From: JAAUTS01 sp038250235
GTDB taxonomy: Bacteria > Verrucomicrobiota > Verrucomicrobiia > Methylacidiphilales > JAAUTS01
NCBI GenBank assembly: GCA_038250235.1
Contig: JBBSCO010000099.1
Location: forward strand, 1 to 6,763
Direction: 5' to 3'
Length of the DNA stretch: 6,763 nucleotides
Positions 1 to 6,187 of this stretch are shown here, piece by piece. Numbering within the stretch: position 1 is the stretch's first letter; each line of letters opens with the position of its first letter. The notes beneath the pieces were generated by a model. It had not been told where the DNA came from. It was given only the letters and a program-made list of their open reading frames with translations, and did not search any database. The position numbers and the translations under genes are program-made.

Positions 1-272
1 CGTGGGAGACTGGCGCGGGCGCGGCGCATCTGGGCGGCAGTGTTTTCCTCCACCATGTTCAGCAACTGGAAGACGACGCAGTAAGCCTGCATGACGCGGC
101 TGGAAAAACGGGCCGGCACGGCCTTGGTATTGCCTCCATTCAGGAAAGGCAATGCTTCGGCCACTTCTTTTTCGCCAAGATCTAGCAACACCTCACGGAA
201 ACATCCAACCAGGAACTCCAGGTCACGGTCAATTTTGGCAAAGCCTGTTTTTACAAAGTCGGGTTGAGGCAT
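1..272 (-). CDS. ppc: Probable phosphoenolpyruvate carboxylase, N-terminal fragment
   Basis: The open frame starts at an ATG at 272 and runs off the left edge after 90 complete codons, so only the N-terminus is present. It begins MPQPDFVKTGFAKIDRDLEF, and residues 62-84 (QAYCVVFQLLNMVEENTAAQ and following) resemble the early helix of PEP carboxylases, where a phenylalanine-rich helix ends in a 'QLxNxxEE' pattern. PEP carboxylase is a cytoplasmic enzyme that adds bicarbonate to phosphoenolpyruvate to give oxaloacetate, refilling the TCA cycle. None of the catalytic histidine or arginine motifs lie in the window, so the name depends on this resemblance alone. The start is fixed by an in-frame stop about 45 bases upstream with no other ATG, GTG or TTG between. 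No Shine-Dalgarno sequence is visible. It is divergent from the metallopeptidase at 477 across about 200 bases. Identification is moderate. Confidence 0.6.
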   Translation of the reverse strand, partial: MPQPDFVKTGFAKIDRDLEFLVGCFREVLLDLGEKEVAEALPFLNGGNTKAVPARFSSRVMQAYCVVFQLLNMVEENTAAQMRRARASLP

Positions 273-375
273 AATGGGATCTGGTTGAGCGTTGCGTTTA
301 TGAAGTAGCCAATCTCATGCCATAAGCCAATGAGAAAGAACTGTTTGCCCATAAAAGGCCTTCAATCCGCCTGAT

Positions 376-447
376 CTGCCTTCCTGTAGGCTTACAAAAA
401 TGTAATTTCATCATTGTGCGGTTTCCCTTGCGGCTCCGGGAAGGCAG
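376..447. repeat. Spaced inverted repeat in the metallopeptidase leader
   Basis: CTGCCTTCC (376-384) is matched by its exact reverse complement GGAAGGCAG (439-447), with 54 bases between the arms. The right arm overlaps a second, local hairpin: TTCCC (423-427) pairs with GGGAA (438-442). The two pairings therefore exclude each other if the region is transcribed toward 477. This could be a leader structure or chance in a 200-base divergent intergenic region. No known riboswitch pattern was recognised. Confidence 0.3.
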
Positions 448-462
448 GCTAAATTAGGGGCC

Positions 463-467
463 AAGGA
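463..467 (+). promoter_or_regulatory. Ribosome binding site of the zinc metallopeptidase
   Basis: AAGGA lies nine bases before the ATG at 477, a normal Shine-Dalgarno spacing. It supports 477 over the in-frame ATG at 486, which would sit 18 bases away. This is the clearest Shine-Dalgarno sequence in the window. Confidence 0.6.
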
Positions 468-476
468 TTAATACGT

Positions 477-1175
477 ATGATACTGATGATTGCTGTTTTT
501 GTTTTCACGATGGGGATCTCGCTCTATGCCGCGGCGAAGGTCAAAAGCACCTATGCCAAGTATAGTGATGTTCCCGCCGGCTCCGGCTATACCGGGGCAC
601 GTTGCGCGGCCAAAATTCTCCAAGCGGCCGGGATTGATGATGTGGAAATCACCGAGTCCAATGACTTTCTCGGCGACCACTACGACCCGATGCACAAACG
701 CCTGGTTTTGAGCTCTCAAAATTATCATGGCAACTCCGCCGCAGCCCTCGGGGTCGCAGCCCATGAATGCGGTCATGCGATCCAGCACAAAATCGCCTAC
801 AAACCCCTGACCTGGCGCATGGCCTCGGTGGGTGCGACCAACTATGCCAACCAGATCGTGACCTGGCTCCCTATGATTGGTTTGTTCACCGGCATCGGCG
901 GATTCAGCAACCAGACCTACCTCATGATCATGACGGCAGGCTGGGGTGCGATCATGATGTTCAACCTTATAACTCTGCCGGTGGAATTCGATGCCTCCAA
1001 GCGTGCCACCACCATCCTGAACCGCATGAGCTTCCTCGGTTCCCAGGAAGCGGAAGTCGGTGTGCGCAAAGTCCTGAACGCCGCAGCCCTGACCTATGTG
1101 GCGGCCTTCGTTACCTCCCTCCTTTACCTCTTGATGTATCTTCTGCCCCTTCTCATGGGCCGCAGACAGGGTTGA
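477..1175 (+). CDS. Membrane zinc metallopeptidase, Zn_peptidase_2 (YugP-like) family
   Basis: This 232-residue protein is a predicted membrane-embedded neutral zinc metallopeptidase of the Zn_peptidase_2 group, often annotated YugP. Residues 1-20 form a hydrophobic N-terminal segment. The zincin motif HECGH is at 96-100 within VAAHECGHAIQHK: H96 and H100 are the zinc ligands and E97 the catalytic base. A second conserved element, LPVEFDASKRA, begins near 167, and E170 is the likely third ligand. Hydrophobic segments follow the motif at roughly 127-143, 147-167 and 203-227. The length is close to the family's usual 220-230 residues, and nothing looks truncated. Family members are widespread and mostly without known substrates, so its physiological role is unknown. 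The gene is monocistronic here: a divergent gene lies upstream and a hairpin terminator downstream against a convergent gene. Confidence 0.9.
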   Translation: MILMIAVFVFTMGISLYAAAKVKSTYAKYSDVPAGSGYTGARCAAKILQAAGIDDVEITESNDFLGDHYDPMHKRLVLSSQNYHGNSAAALGVAAHECGHAIQHKIAYKPLTWRMASVGATNYANQIVTWLPMIGLFTGIGGFSNQTYLMIMTAGWGAIMMFNLITLPVEFDASKRATTILNRMSFLGSQEAEVGVRKVLNAAALTYVAAFVTSLLYLLMYLLPLLMGRRQG

Positions 1176-1218
1176 TCGGACCTAAAATACTAAAATACGG
1201 TTCCAAATAAAATCCCCA

Positions 1219-1248
1219 AAAAGGCGAAGTCTCCGGACTTCGCCTTTT
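1219..1248. terminator. Bidirectional intrinsic terminator between convergent genes
   Basis: GGCGAAGTC (1223-1231) pairs perfectly with GACTTCGCC (1236-1244) around a four-base TCCG loop. Flanking A-run (1219-1222) and T-run (1245-1248) extend the stem to 13 pairs. The T-run serves plus-strand transcripts of the metallopeptidase. The A-run becomes a T-run for minus-strand transcripts of the sigma factor, whose stop codon lies seven bases beyond the stem. On the plus strand, C(UCCG)G is a UNCG-type tetraloop, which is known to be especially stable. Confidence 0.9.
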
Positions 1249-1254
1249 CTGTCA

Positions 1255-2232
1255 TCAAAGCCCGTGGAAGGAAGCCACGGTCAACAGAGGTTCCATGCCG
1301 GACAAGAAAGCCATTTTTTTGGCAGGAAAGTTGAACTGGTTTTTCAGCCGTTCCAGAACATTCCGGACAGCCCGGTCACGGTGCCGTTCCGGAAGTCTCG
1401 AAACCTCTTTGTGAAATTTTTTTCGCAATTTGACCAGAATGAGTTCCTGTAACTGACGGATACGTTCCCGGCTGACACGGAAATTTTTCCCGATACTATC
1501 CAGTGTCTGCTCCCCTTTCCCGTCAAAGCCAAAGCGCAGGGCGATGATTTTTAATTCCTTATCGTCCAACATATCCAGAGAGGCCACCGTTTCCATCAGG
1601 AGTTCCTGCCGGGCCAGGGTGTCCCCCGGCCGGGAAACCGTTTCATCCTGCAACAGGCTGCCCAGCGTTGTTTCGGAATCCTCTTCCCGGCCCAGTGGTG
1701 CGTCCAATGACGAAATCTGCACGGACCCGTCCTGAAGTTTCAGGATATCAGAAGGCGACAACCCTGAACCATCGGAAATTTCCAATTCCGTCGGTTGGCG
1801 TCCGAGTTGTGTGGCCATACGCTCGGTGGTGATCTTCAGGCGACGCAGCAGCTGGTTTTTCCAGATGGGCACACGGATGGTTTTACCCTGGTTGGTGATG
1901 GCGCGCCTGATGCGCTGTTTGATCCAGAGGGCTGAGTAAGTGCTGAATTTGGTTTCCTTGGCCGGATCAAAAAGTTCAGCCGCCCGCATCAGGCCGATAT
2001 TTCCTTCAGAAATCAGATCGGGAAGAGGCAGCCCCAGCCCCGTATATTCCAGCGCAATCTTCACGACCAGCCGAAGGTTGGATTGCACCATCGTGAGACG
2101 GGCTTCGGGATCTCCCACTTGCGCACGGAGTGCCATGGTCATCTCCTCTTCTGCCGAAAGCAAAGGATAAACCCCGATTTCCCGGAGGTATTGATCAACG
2201 GAGCTGTTGGCGGCGACGTAATCCAAACTCAT
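1255..2232 (-). CDS. RNA polymerase sigma factor, sigma-70 family (group 2-like)
   Basis: This 325-residue protein recruits RNA polymerase core to promoters. Region 1.2 is at about 11-44 (SVDQYLREIGVYPLLSAEEE). Region 2 spans about 48-118, with the core-binding PDLISEGNIGLMRAAELFDP at 71-90 and the -10 recognition and melting helix KFSTYSALWIKQRIRRAI at 95-112. Region 3 runs about 119-195. Region 4 spans about 209-273, with the -35 helix-turn-helix at 244-271 including VSRERIRQLQ. Region 1.1 is absent, which with the length points to an alternative group 2 factor (RpoS/RpoH-like in size) rather than the primary RpoD. About 50 residues follow region 4 (274-325), first basic then hydrophobic, which is unusual. 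The ATG at 2232 has only a weak GGGA upstream. The 199 bases between this gene and the ABC exporter contain no strong promoter or terminator that I can see. The regulon is unknown. Confidence 0.93.
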   Translation of the reverse strand: MSLDYVAANSSVDQYLREIGVYPLLSAEEEMTMALRAQVGDPEARLTMVQSNLRLVVKIALEYTGLGLPLPDLISEGNIGLMRAAELFDPAKETKFSTYSALWIKQRIRRAITNQGKTIRVPIWKNQLLRRLKITTERMATQLGRQPTELEISDGSGLSPSDILKLQDGSVQISSLDAPLGREEDSETTLGSLLQDETVSRPGDTLARQELLMETVASLDMLDDKELKIIALRFGFDGKGEQTLDSIGKNFRVSRERIRQLQELILVKLRKKFHKEVSRLPERHRDRAVRNVLERLKNQFNFPAKKMAFLSGMEPLLTVASFHGL

Positions 2233-2431
2233 AAAGATCCCAACATAGCCAAAAACTCTGTTGAAGCAAGTGGATGCGGTTGGGGGTTGTGTTCCTCCGA
2301 AATGAAGAAAATATCTTCGGAATTAGCAACATGTGCTCAATACACGAAGCTTACGATGAGCCGCCGAACTGAAAAGTCGGCTAATCGCCCCGGCCTACAA
2401 CTTACGTGTAATTGAACCCTATCCGGATTAC

Positions 2432-4225
2432 TCAGACTTCCATCAGATGCGTGAACACTTGCTCAATCGTCTCGCTCGTTCCCTGCGCCCGGCAAAGCCG
2501 CGCGTAAAGGCCGCCCCGGGCCAGAAGCTCCTCATGTTTTCCTCGCTCCACAATCTGTCCGTTTTGCAACACACAGATCAGATCCGCCCTGCGCACCGTG
2601 GAAAGGCGATGCGCGATGACAAACGATGTCCTGTTTTCCAAAAGGTGATCCAGAGCCTGCTGGATCAGACGTTCAGTGGCTGTATCGACACTGGCCGTGG
2701 CTTCGTCCAAAATCAGGACCGGAGGATTTTTCAGCAAAGCACGCGCAATGGAGAGCCGCTGCTTTTCACCTACACTGAGTTTCACGCCTTTTTCGCCGAC
2801 ATTCGTTTCCAGCTTTTCCGGAAGATTCTTCACGAATTCCCAGGCATTGGCGGCACGAAGTGCTTCTTCGATCTCCTGTTCGGTGGCGGCCGGATTGCCG
2901 TAGAGCAGGTTTTCACGAACGGTGCTGTTAAATAGATAGGCCTCCTGCGAAACCACGCCGATCTGTTTTCGCAGTTCTTCAAGCTTGAGGGTGTCAATGG
3001 GAACGCCATCCATCAGGATCTGTCCCCCGCTGGCACGATGAAATCTTGTGATGAGTCCTACCAGAGTGCTCTTGCCCGCACCAGTCGGTCCGACCAGGGC
3101 AATGGTCTGTCCGGCTTCCGCCTCAAGTTGGATATTATTCAGAACCAATCGTCCGCTGTCATAGCCAAAGGAAACATTCTCGAAGCGGACGCTGCGGGCA
3201 GAGCCTTTGATTTTCGGAAGGGTGCCCAGCTGTAGCGGCTCGTATTCTTCCTCCGTGTCCAGGATTTTAAAAACACGTTCCGCTGCCGCGCGTCCACCCT
3301 GCACCAGTTGGTTGAGTTGATGCAGCCGGTTGACGGGATCATAGAACATTCCCACGTAAAGAACAAAGGCCGTTAACTGCCCCACACTCAGGGCCGATGG
3401 GTTTTCCAGAGCGATACGGCCCCCAAAGTAAAGCACCAGCACCACACCCACCGCCCCGAAGAAAGCCATGGAAGGGGAATAGATCGACCAGGAACGCATG
3501 AGGATCAGGGTTGCTTCCTTCAGATTGGCGGCTTTGTCCCGGAACTGTCCGAGTTCGCGCTTTTCCCGGCCAAAGGATTTGATCTGGAGAATTCCCTGAA
3601 GATTATCCAACAGGAACGAGTTCATGGCCGAGGTGGCCTTGCGGACAATGCGATAACGCTTGTGCGCCGTAGTGGTGAAAATCATGGCCCCGGCGATCAG
3701 CAGGGGCATCGGCGCCAGGGCCCAGAGAGCCAGTTCGACATTGATAAAAAAGAGAAACACGCCCACCCCGACCACCTGTAGAACCGCAACACTCCCCTGC
3801 TCAATCCCATCGATCAGGACACGCTCCATCTGTGTGACATCTTCCACAACACGCGTCATCAGATCGCCGGAGGATTCATGGTGATACCAGCCGAGCGGAA
3901 GACGCTGCAGTTTTTCATAGAGTTCGCTGCGCAGATCGAAAACCACCAGCTGTTCGAAGAAATTATTAAGGTTGATGCGGATAGCATTAAGGAAGTCGCG
4001 CAGGAAAAAAGTTCCAAAAAGAATGCCGGCCATCCAGGCCAGACGGGTGGGTTCTTTTCCTGCCAATACAGTATCAATGACCTGCCAGGTCAGGAGAGGG
4101 AAGGCCATGCCGGCCAGAGTGGAAAGAATCGCGCAGAGCAGTGTGCCGACGGCAAACCATGGGTATTGACGGCAGTAACCAAAGATGCGCTTGAGTTCTC
4201 TCATGGGAGAAAGAGAGTAACGCAA
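2432..4225 (-). CDS. ABC exporter, fused membrane and ATPase domains (MsbA/lipid-exporter type)
   Basis: This 597-residue half-transporter would act as a homodimer in the inner membrane, using ATP to export a lipid, drug or similar substrate. The transmembrane domain covers about 20-310, with likely helices near 24-53, 62-82, 143-163, 164-184, 250-268 and 280-298. The ATPase domain covers about 345-585: A-loop Y355, Walker A GPTGAGKST at 379-387, Q-loop Q427, signature LSVGE at 483-487, Walker B VLILDE at 503-508, D-loop SVD at 512-514 and H-loop H539. The signature departs from the usual LSGGQ at two positions, but the catalytic residues are intact. The start is uncertain. A TTG at 4225 has AGG five bases upstream; an ATG at 4204 (seven codons in) has only pyrimidines before it. 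BioB lies 95 bases upstream on the same strand with no strong terminator between, so co-transcription is possible. The substrate cannot be told from sequence. Confidence 0.92.
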   Translation of the reverse strand: MRYSLSPMRELKRIFGYCRQYPWFAVGTLLCAILSTLAGMAFPLLTWQVIDTVLAGKEPTRLAWMAGILFGTFFLRDFLNAIRINLNNFFEQLVVFDLRSELYEKLQRLPLGWYHHESSGDLMTRVVEDVTQMERVLIDGIEQGSVAVLQVVGVGVFLFFINVELALWALAPMPLLIAGAMIFTTTAHKRYRIVRKATSAMNSFLLDNLQGILQIKSFGREKRELGQFRDKAANLKEATLILMRSWSIYSPSMAFFGAVGVVLVLYFGGRIALENPSALSVGQLTAFVLYVGMFYDPVNRLHQLNQLVQGGRAAAERVFKILDTEEEYEPLQLGTLPKIKGSARSVRFENVSFGYDSGRLVLNNIQLEAEAGQTIALVGPTGAGKSTLVGLITRFHRASGGQILMDGVPIDTLKLEELRKQIGVVSQEAYLFNSTVRENLLYGNPAATEQEIEEALRAANAWEFVKNLPEKLETNVGEKGVKLSVGEKQRLSIARALLKNPPVLILDEATASVDTATERLIQQALDHLLENRTSFVIAHRLSTVRRADLICVLQNGQIVERGKHEELLARGGLYARLCRAQGTSETIEQVFTHLMEV

Positions 4226-4320
4226 AAAAACCTAACTGCAAAGAGGTAAGGTTCCGGCACATTTTACCTAAATCATCATTAGAACCTTTTAGCGAATGAG
4301 AAGGCCCGCCGTCCCAAGTA

Positions 4321-5307
4321 TCAAGCCAACGCAGCTTCCTGGGCCTTGGCCATGCAGGTTTTGCGGGGTTCCTGAACGTTCAGGCCAAGGGTGCGGAGCA
4401 ACTCCATGTCCTCGTTCTCCTTGGGATTCCTGGCCGTGAGAAGCTTTCCGCCGTAGAAAATGGAATTGGCCCCGGCGTAGAACGCCATGGCCTGGGCCTC
4501 CCGACTCAGACAGGCCCGACCGGCAGAAAGCCGGACTTTGGTTTTGGGCAGAAGCACGCGGGTGGTGGCAATCATCCGGATCAGGTCAAACACATCGAGA
4601 GGCTTCTGATCTTCCAACGGAGTGCCCGGCATGGACATCAGCGCATTGATAGGAACACTTTCCGGTGCGGGATCAAAAGCACCGAGAACTTCCAACATGC
4701 GGAGACGATCCCGCACGGTTTCGCCCATGCCCAAAATCCCGCCGCAGCACACGTCCATCCCGGCTTTCTGCACCGACTTGATGGTGTTCAAACGATCCTG
4801 ATAGGTGTGGGTGGTGACGATGCTGGGATAATATTCCGGGCTGGTGTCGAGGTTGTGATTGTAGGCGGTGACCCCGGCTTCTTTTAACTCTTCTGCGGCC
4901 TTGTCCGTCAGCTGCCCCAGGGTGACGCAGACTTCCATGCCGAGTTTACTGACTTCGCCGATGATTTCTTTGACCTGCTCGAATTTAGGGGTTCCCTCGC
5001 GCACCCCTTTCCAGGCGGCTCCCATGCAGAAGCGGGTCGAACCACTGGCCTTGGCCTGTTGGGCAACCTTCATGACTTCATCGACACCCAGAAGCTCTTC
5101 TTTTTCCAGGCCTGTTTTATAGTGGGAGCTCTGGGCGCAGTAGCTGCAATCCTCGCTGCAACCACCGGTCTTGATGCTGAGCAGAGTGCAAAGCTGGACT
5201 TCGTTGCCATCCCAGTTGTTGAGATAAACCCCGCGCGCCTGATCCAAAAGTTGGAACAGCGGTTGATGATAAATCGCTTCAATTTCAGTCAAGGAGGGAG
5301 TCGACAT
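4321..5307 (-). CDS. bioB: Biotin synthase (radical SAM)
   Basis: This 328-residue enzyme inserts sulfur into dethiobiotin to make biotin, the last step of the pathway, in the cytoplasm. The radical-SAM cluster motif CSEDCSYC gives C50, C54 and C57 for the [4Fe-4S] centre. The [2Fe-2S] ligands, aligned by eye to E. coli BioB, are C94 (RFCMGAAW), C127 (EVCVTLG), C187 (DVCCGGI) and R259 (VRLSAGR). YNHNLDTSPEYY at 149-160 and ANSIFYGGKLL at 280-290 are further family hallmarks. The length is normal and all key residues are present, so it should be active. The ATG at 5307 has no recognisable Shine-Dalgarno sequence. No other biotin genes lie in the window, so bioF, bioA, bioD and the pimeloyl genes must be elsewhere if the organism makes biotin fully, or it may take up a precursor. 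An ABC exporter follows 95 bases downstream. Confidence 0.97.
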   Translation of the reverse strand: MSTPSLTEIEAIYHQPLFQLLDQARGVYLNNWDGNEVQLCTLLSIKTGGCSEDCSYCAQSSHYKTGLEKEELLGVDEVMKVAQQAKASGSTRFCMGAAWKGVREGTPKFEQVKEIIGEVSKLGMEVCVTLGQLTDKAAEELKEAGVTAYNHNLDTSPEYYPSIVTTHTYQDRLNTIKSVQKAGMDVCCGGILGMGETVRDRLRMLEVLGAFDPAPESVPINALMSMPGTPLEDQKPLDVFDLIRMIATTRVLLPKTKVRLSAGRACLSREAQAMAFYAGANSIFYGGKLLTARNPKENEDMELLRTLGLNVQEPRKTCMAKAQEAALA

Positions 5308-5333
5308 GGTGTTTTAAAATTATCAGAAGCTAT

Positions 5334-5348
5334 CTGCTTGCAAAGCAG
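5334..5348. promoter_or_regulatory. Short inverted repeat upstream of bioB, possible operator
   Basis: CTGCTT (5334-5339) and AAGCAG (5343-5348) are exact reverse complements separated by three bases, 26 bases before the bioB ATG. On the minus strand the repeat overlaps a possible -35 (TTTGCA, 5344-5339), followed after 16 bases by TAATTT (5322-5317), a weak -10 candidate with TG one base before it. An operator overlapping a promoter is therefore possible. Read on the plus strand, the hairpin is followed by TTTT and might instead be a weak terminator. It does not resemble the known BirA operator. Confidence 0.3.
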
Positions 5349-5355
5349 TTTTGCT

Positions 5356-5441
5356 GACCCGCGAAAAACGCGAAAAGACCCGAAATTTTACCGGGATCGT
5401 TGTAGGTCCGGTGACCCGACCTGGCGTTTCCCACTGACCCG
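5356..5441. repeat. Four GACCCG direct repeats between vapC and bioB
   Basis: GACCCG occurs at 5356-5361, 5377-5382, 5413-5418 and 5436-5441, all in the same orientation, within the 157-base gap between vapC and bioB. The starts are 21, 36 and 23 bases apart, so two intervals are near two helical turns. Two copies extend to CTGACCCG. They could bind a regulator of bioB or be coincidental in this GC-rich stretch. Confidence 0.3.
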
Positions 5442-5464
5442 AATGGACGGCGCGTTGCCAGGGA

Positions 5465-5893
5465 TCAAAGAAGGGGATTGCTGAAACGCACGCCCGCGAA
5501 CCTGCCGAAATCGAGATCCGCAGTGTGCACCTCGGCATCGAGCCGGAGCGCGACCGCCGCGATCTGGGCGTCCGTGGTCAGGTTTCCCGCCGTGCCCGCC
5601 GCTTCCAGCAGGACAAGCGCCCTTTCCACGTCATCCGGCAGCATGTCATGCAGGCGCACGTGTTTGCGAGCCAGCCACGAGCGGACATGGGTGGATGCCT
5701 CGGCTACAGACAAGGGATGGTTGTAGATCCTTGGATGGGTGGAAATTCTCACAAAACCGAAGACCACAGGCGGCAGCAGAATCACCGGAGTTCCGCCGCC
5801 CATGAGGCTTTTGCACCACGCGGATGCTTGGGCATGGAAGGGGCTGCTCTCATCGCAGGCGTAAAGCAGGAGATTGGCGTCCGGCAGGATCAT
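5465..5893 (-). CDS. vapC: VapC-family toxin, PIN-domain ribonuclease
   Basis: This 142-residue single PIN domain is the probable toxin of a type II toxin-antitoxin pair; such toxins are Mg-dependent RNases that often cleave tRNA or rRNA. Acidic residues that fit the active site are D5 (PDANLLLYA), D108 (NLTTDAQIAA) and D125 with D127 (HTADLDFGRF). The usual Glu of the second PIN motif is not seen at the equivalent position, where VVFGFVRISTHPR (43-55) has Gly46. From memory, related VapC proteins with a 'FLRI.T.PR' motif also lack it there. The C-terminus FAGVRFSNPLL is typical of the subfamily, and the length is normal. The start codon overlaps the vapB stop by four bases (ATGA), so translation is probably coupled. 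GC content is higher than in the genes around the pair. Confidence 0.88.
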   Translation of the reverse strand: MILPDANLLLYACDESSPFHAQASAWCKSLMGGGTPVILLPPVVFGFVRISTHPRIYNHPLSVAEASTHVRSWLARKHVRLHDMLPDDVERALVLLEAAGTAGNLTTDAQIAAVALRLDAEVHTADLDFGRFAGVRFSNPLL

Positions 5894-6168
5894 CGGCCGC
5901 GTTCGAGGAGTTTACGGGTGCTTTCGAGAAACGCCTCCGCTTCGAGATCATCCGCCAGCCGGTTGAAACCGGCGGGGTCATGCCCGGCACGCAGACCCAT
6001 GGGACGGGCCCGCAGGACAAAGGGCTCCGACTTGTCGTCCGGAGCAGTCAGTTCGATGCCCGCACGCAGGGTGTCGTTGAGCACTTTCTTGAAGGGCTTG
6101 TGGGTGCGGAGGGCGGTTTCCCGCAAAAGACGCTCCACATCCCGATCCAAGGTTACCGTGGTCCTCAT
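5890..6168 (-). CDS. vapB: VapB-family antitoxin, ribbon-helix-helix
   Basis: This 92-residue protein is the probable antitoxin that neutralises the adjacent VapC and represses its own operon. Residues 1-38 (beginning MRTTVTLDRDVERLLRETA) fit a ribbon-helix-helix fold: a short DNA-binding strand TTVTL, then two helices, the second around PFKKVLNDTLRAGI. Residues 45-92, including PFVLRARPMGLRAGHDP and a charged helix at 71-89, are the expected toxin-binding tail. The gene precedes its toxin and shares the ATGA junction with it, the standard order. The ATG at 6168 has no Shine-Dalgarno sequence. Instead a perfect palindrome containing a plausible -10 box ends one base before it, which suggests autoregulation and perhaps a leaderless message. 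The exact VapB subfamily is uncertain. Confidence 0.87.
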   Translation of the reverse strand: MRTTVTLDRDVERLLRETALRTHKPFKKVLNDTLRAGIELTAPDDKSEPFVLRARPMGLRAGHDPAGFNRLADDLEAEAFLESTRKLLERGR

Positions 6169-6169
6169 A

Positions 6170-6187
6170 AACGCATCATGATGCGTT
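6170..6187. promoter_or_regulatory. Perfect 18-bp palindrome, probable VapB/VapBC operator
   Basis: AACGCATCATGATGCGTT is its own exact reverse complement and ends one base before the vapB start codon. Ribbon-helix-helix antitoxins usually bind palindromes over their own promoter, alone or with the toxin. The position over the putative -10 box fits repression by occlusion. A related sequence, ATGCGTT, recurs at 6266-6272, across the 3' end of the upstream gene. Confidence 0.75.

Noticed and set aside
307..335. Direct repeat AGCCAAT (307-313, 325-331) and inverted repeat TCTCAT/ATGAGA (313-318, 330-335)
   Set aside because: The elements are short, not tied to a recognisable promoter, and expected at this length by chance.
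468..788. A 106-codon minus-strand open frame antisense to the metallopeptidase
   Set aside because: It overlaps the coding sequence of a well-supported gene with intact HECGH motif, and its product resembles no family I recognise.
2233..2431. Promoter, small RNA or small gene between the sigma factor and the exporter
   Set aside because: A GGAGG on the minus strand near 2294-2298 has no start codon at a usable distance. The short hairpins there (for example TCCGAA/TTCGGA and GCCGA/TCGGC) lack T-runs, and no -35/-10 pair was convincing.
2447..2935. A 162-codon plus-strand open frame inside the ABC exporter
   Set aside because: It is antisense to the ATPase domain, which carries all expected motifs, so it is a shadow frame.
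4226..4320. Terminator between bioB and the exporter
   Set aside because: Only five-base stems with large loops were found, without a following T-run.
5334..5348. LexA-like box CTG...CAG upstream of bioB
   Set aside because: The half-sites are nine bases apart rather than the ten of the E. coli box, the internal bases do not fit, and bioB is not an SOS gene.
5308..5464. BirA biotin operator upstream of bioB
   Set aside because: No TTGTAAAC...GTTTACAA-like palindrome is present in this gap.
5525..6181. A 218-codon plus-strand open frame across vapBC
   Set aside because: It lies antisense to two clear toxin-antitoxin genes. The high GC content explains the lack of stops, and the translation is low-complexity and Arg/Ser-rich.
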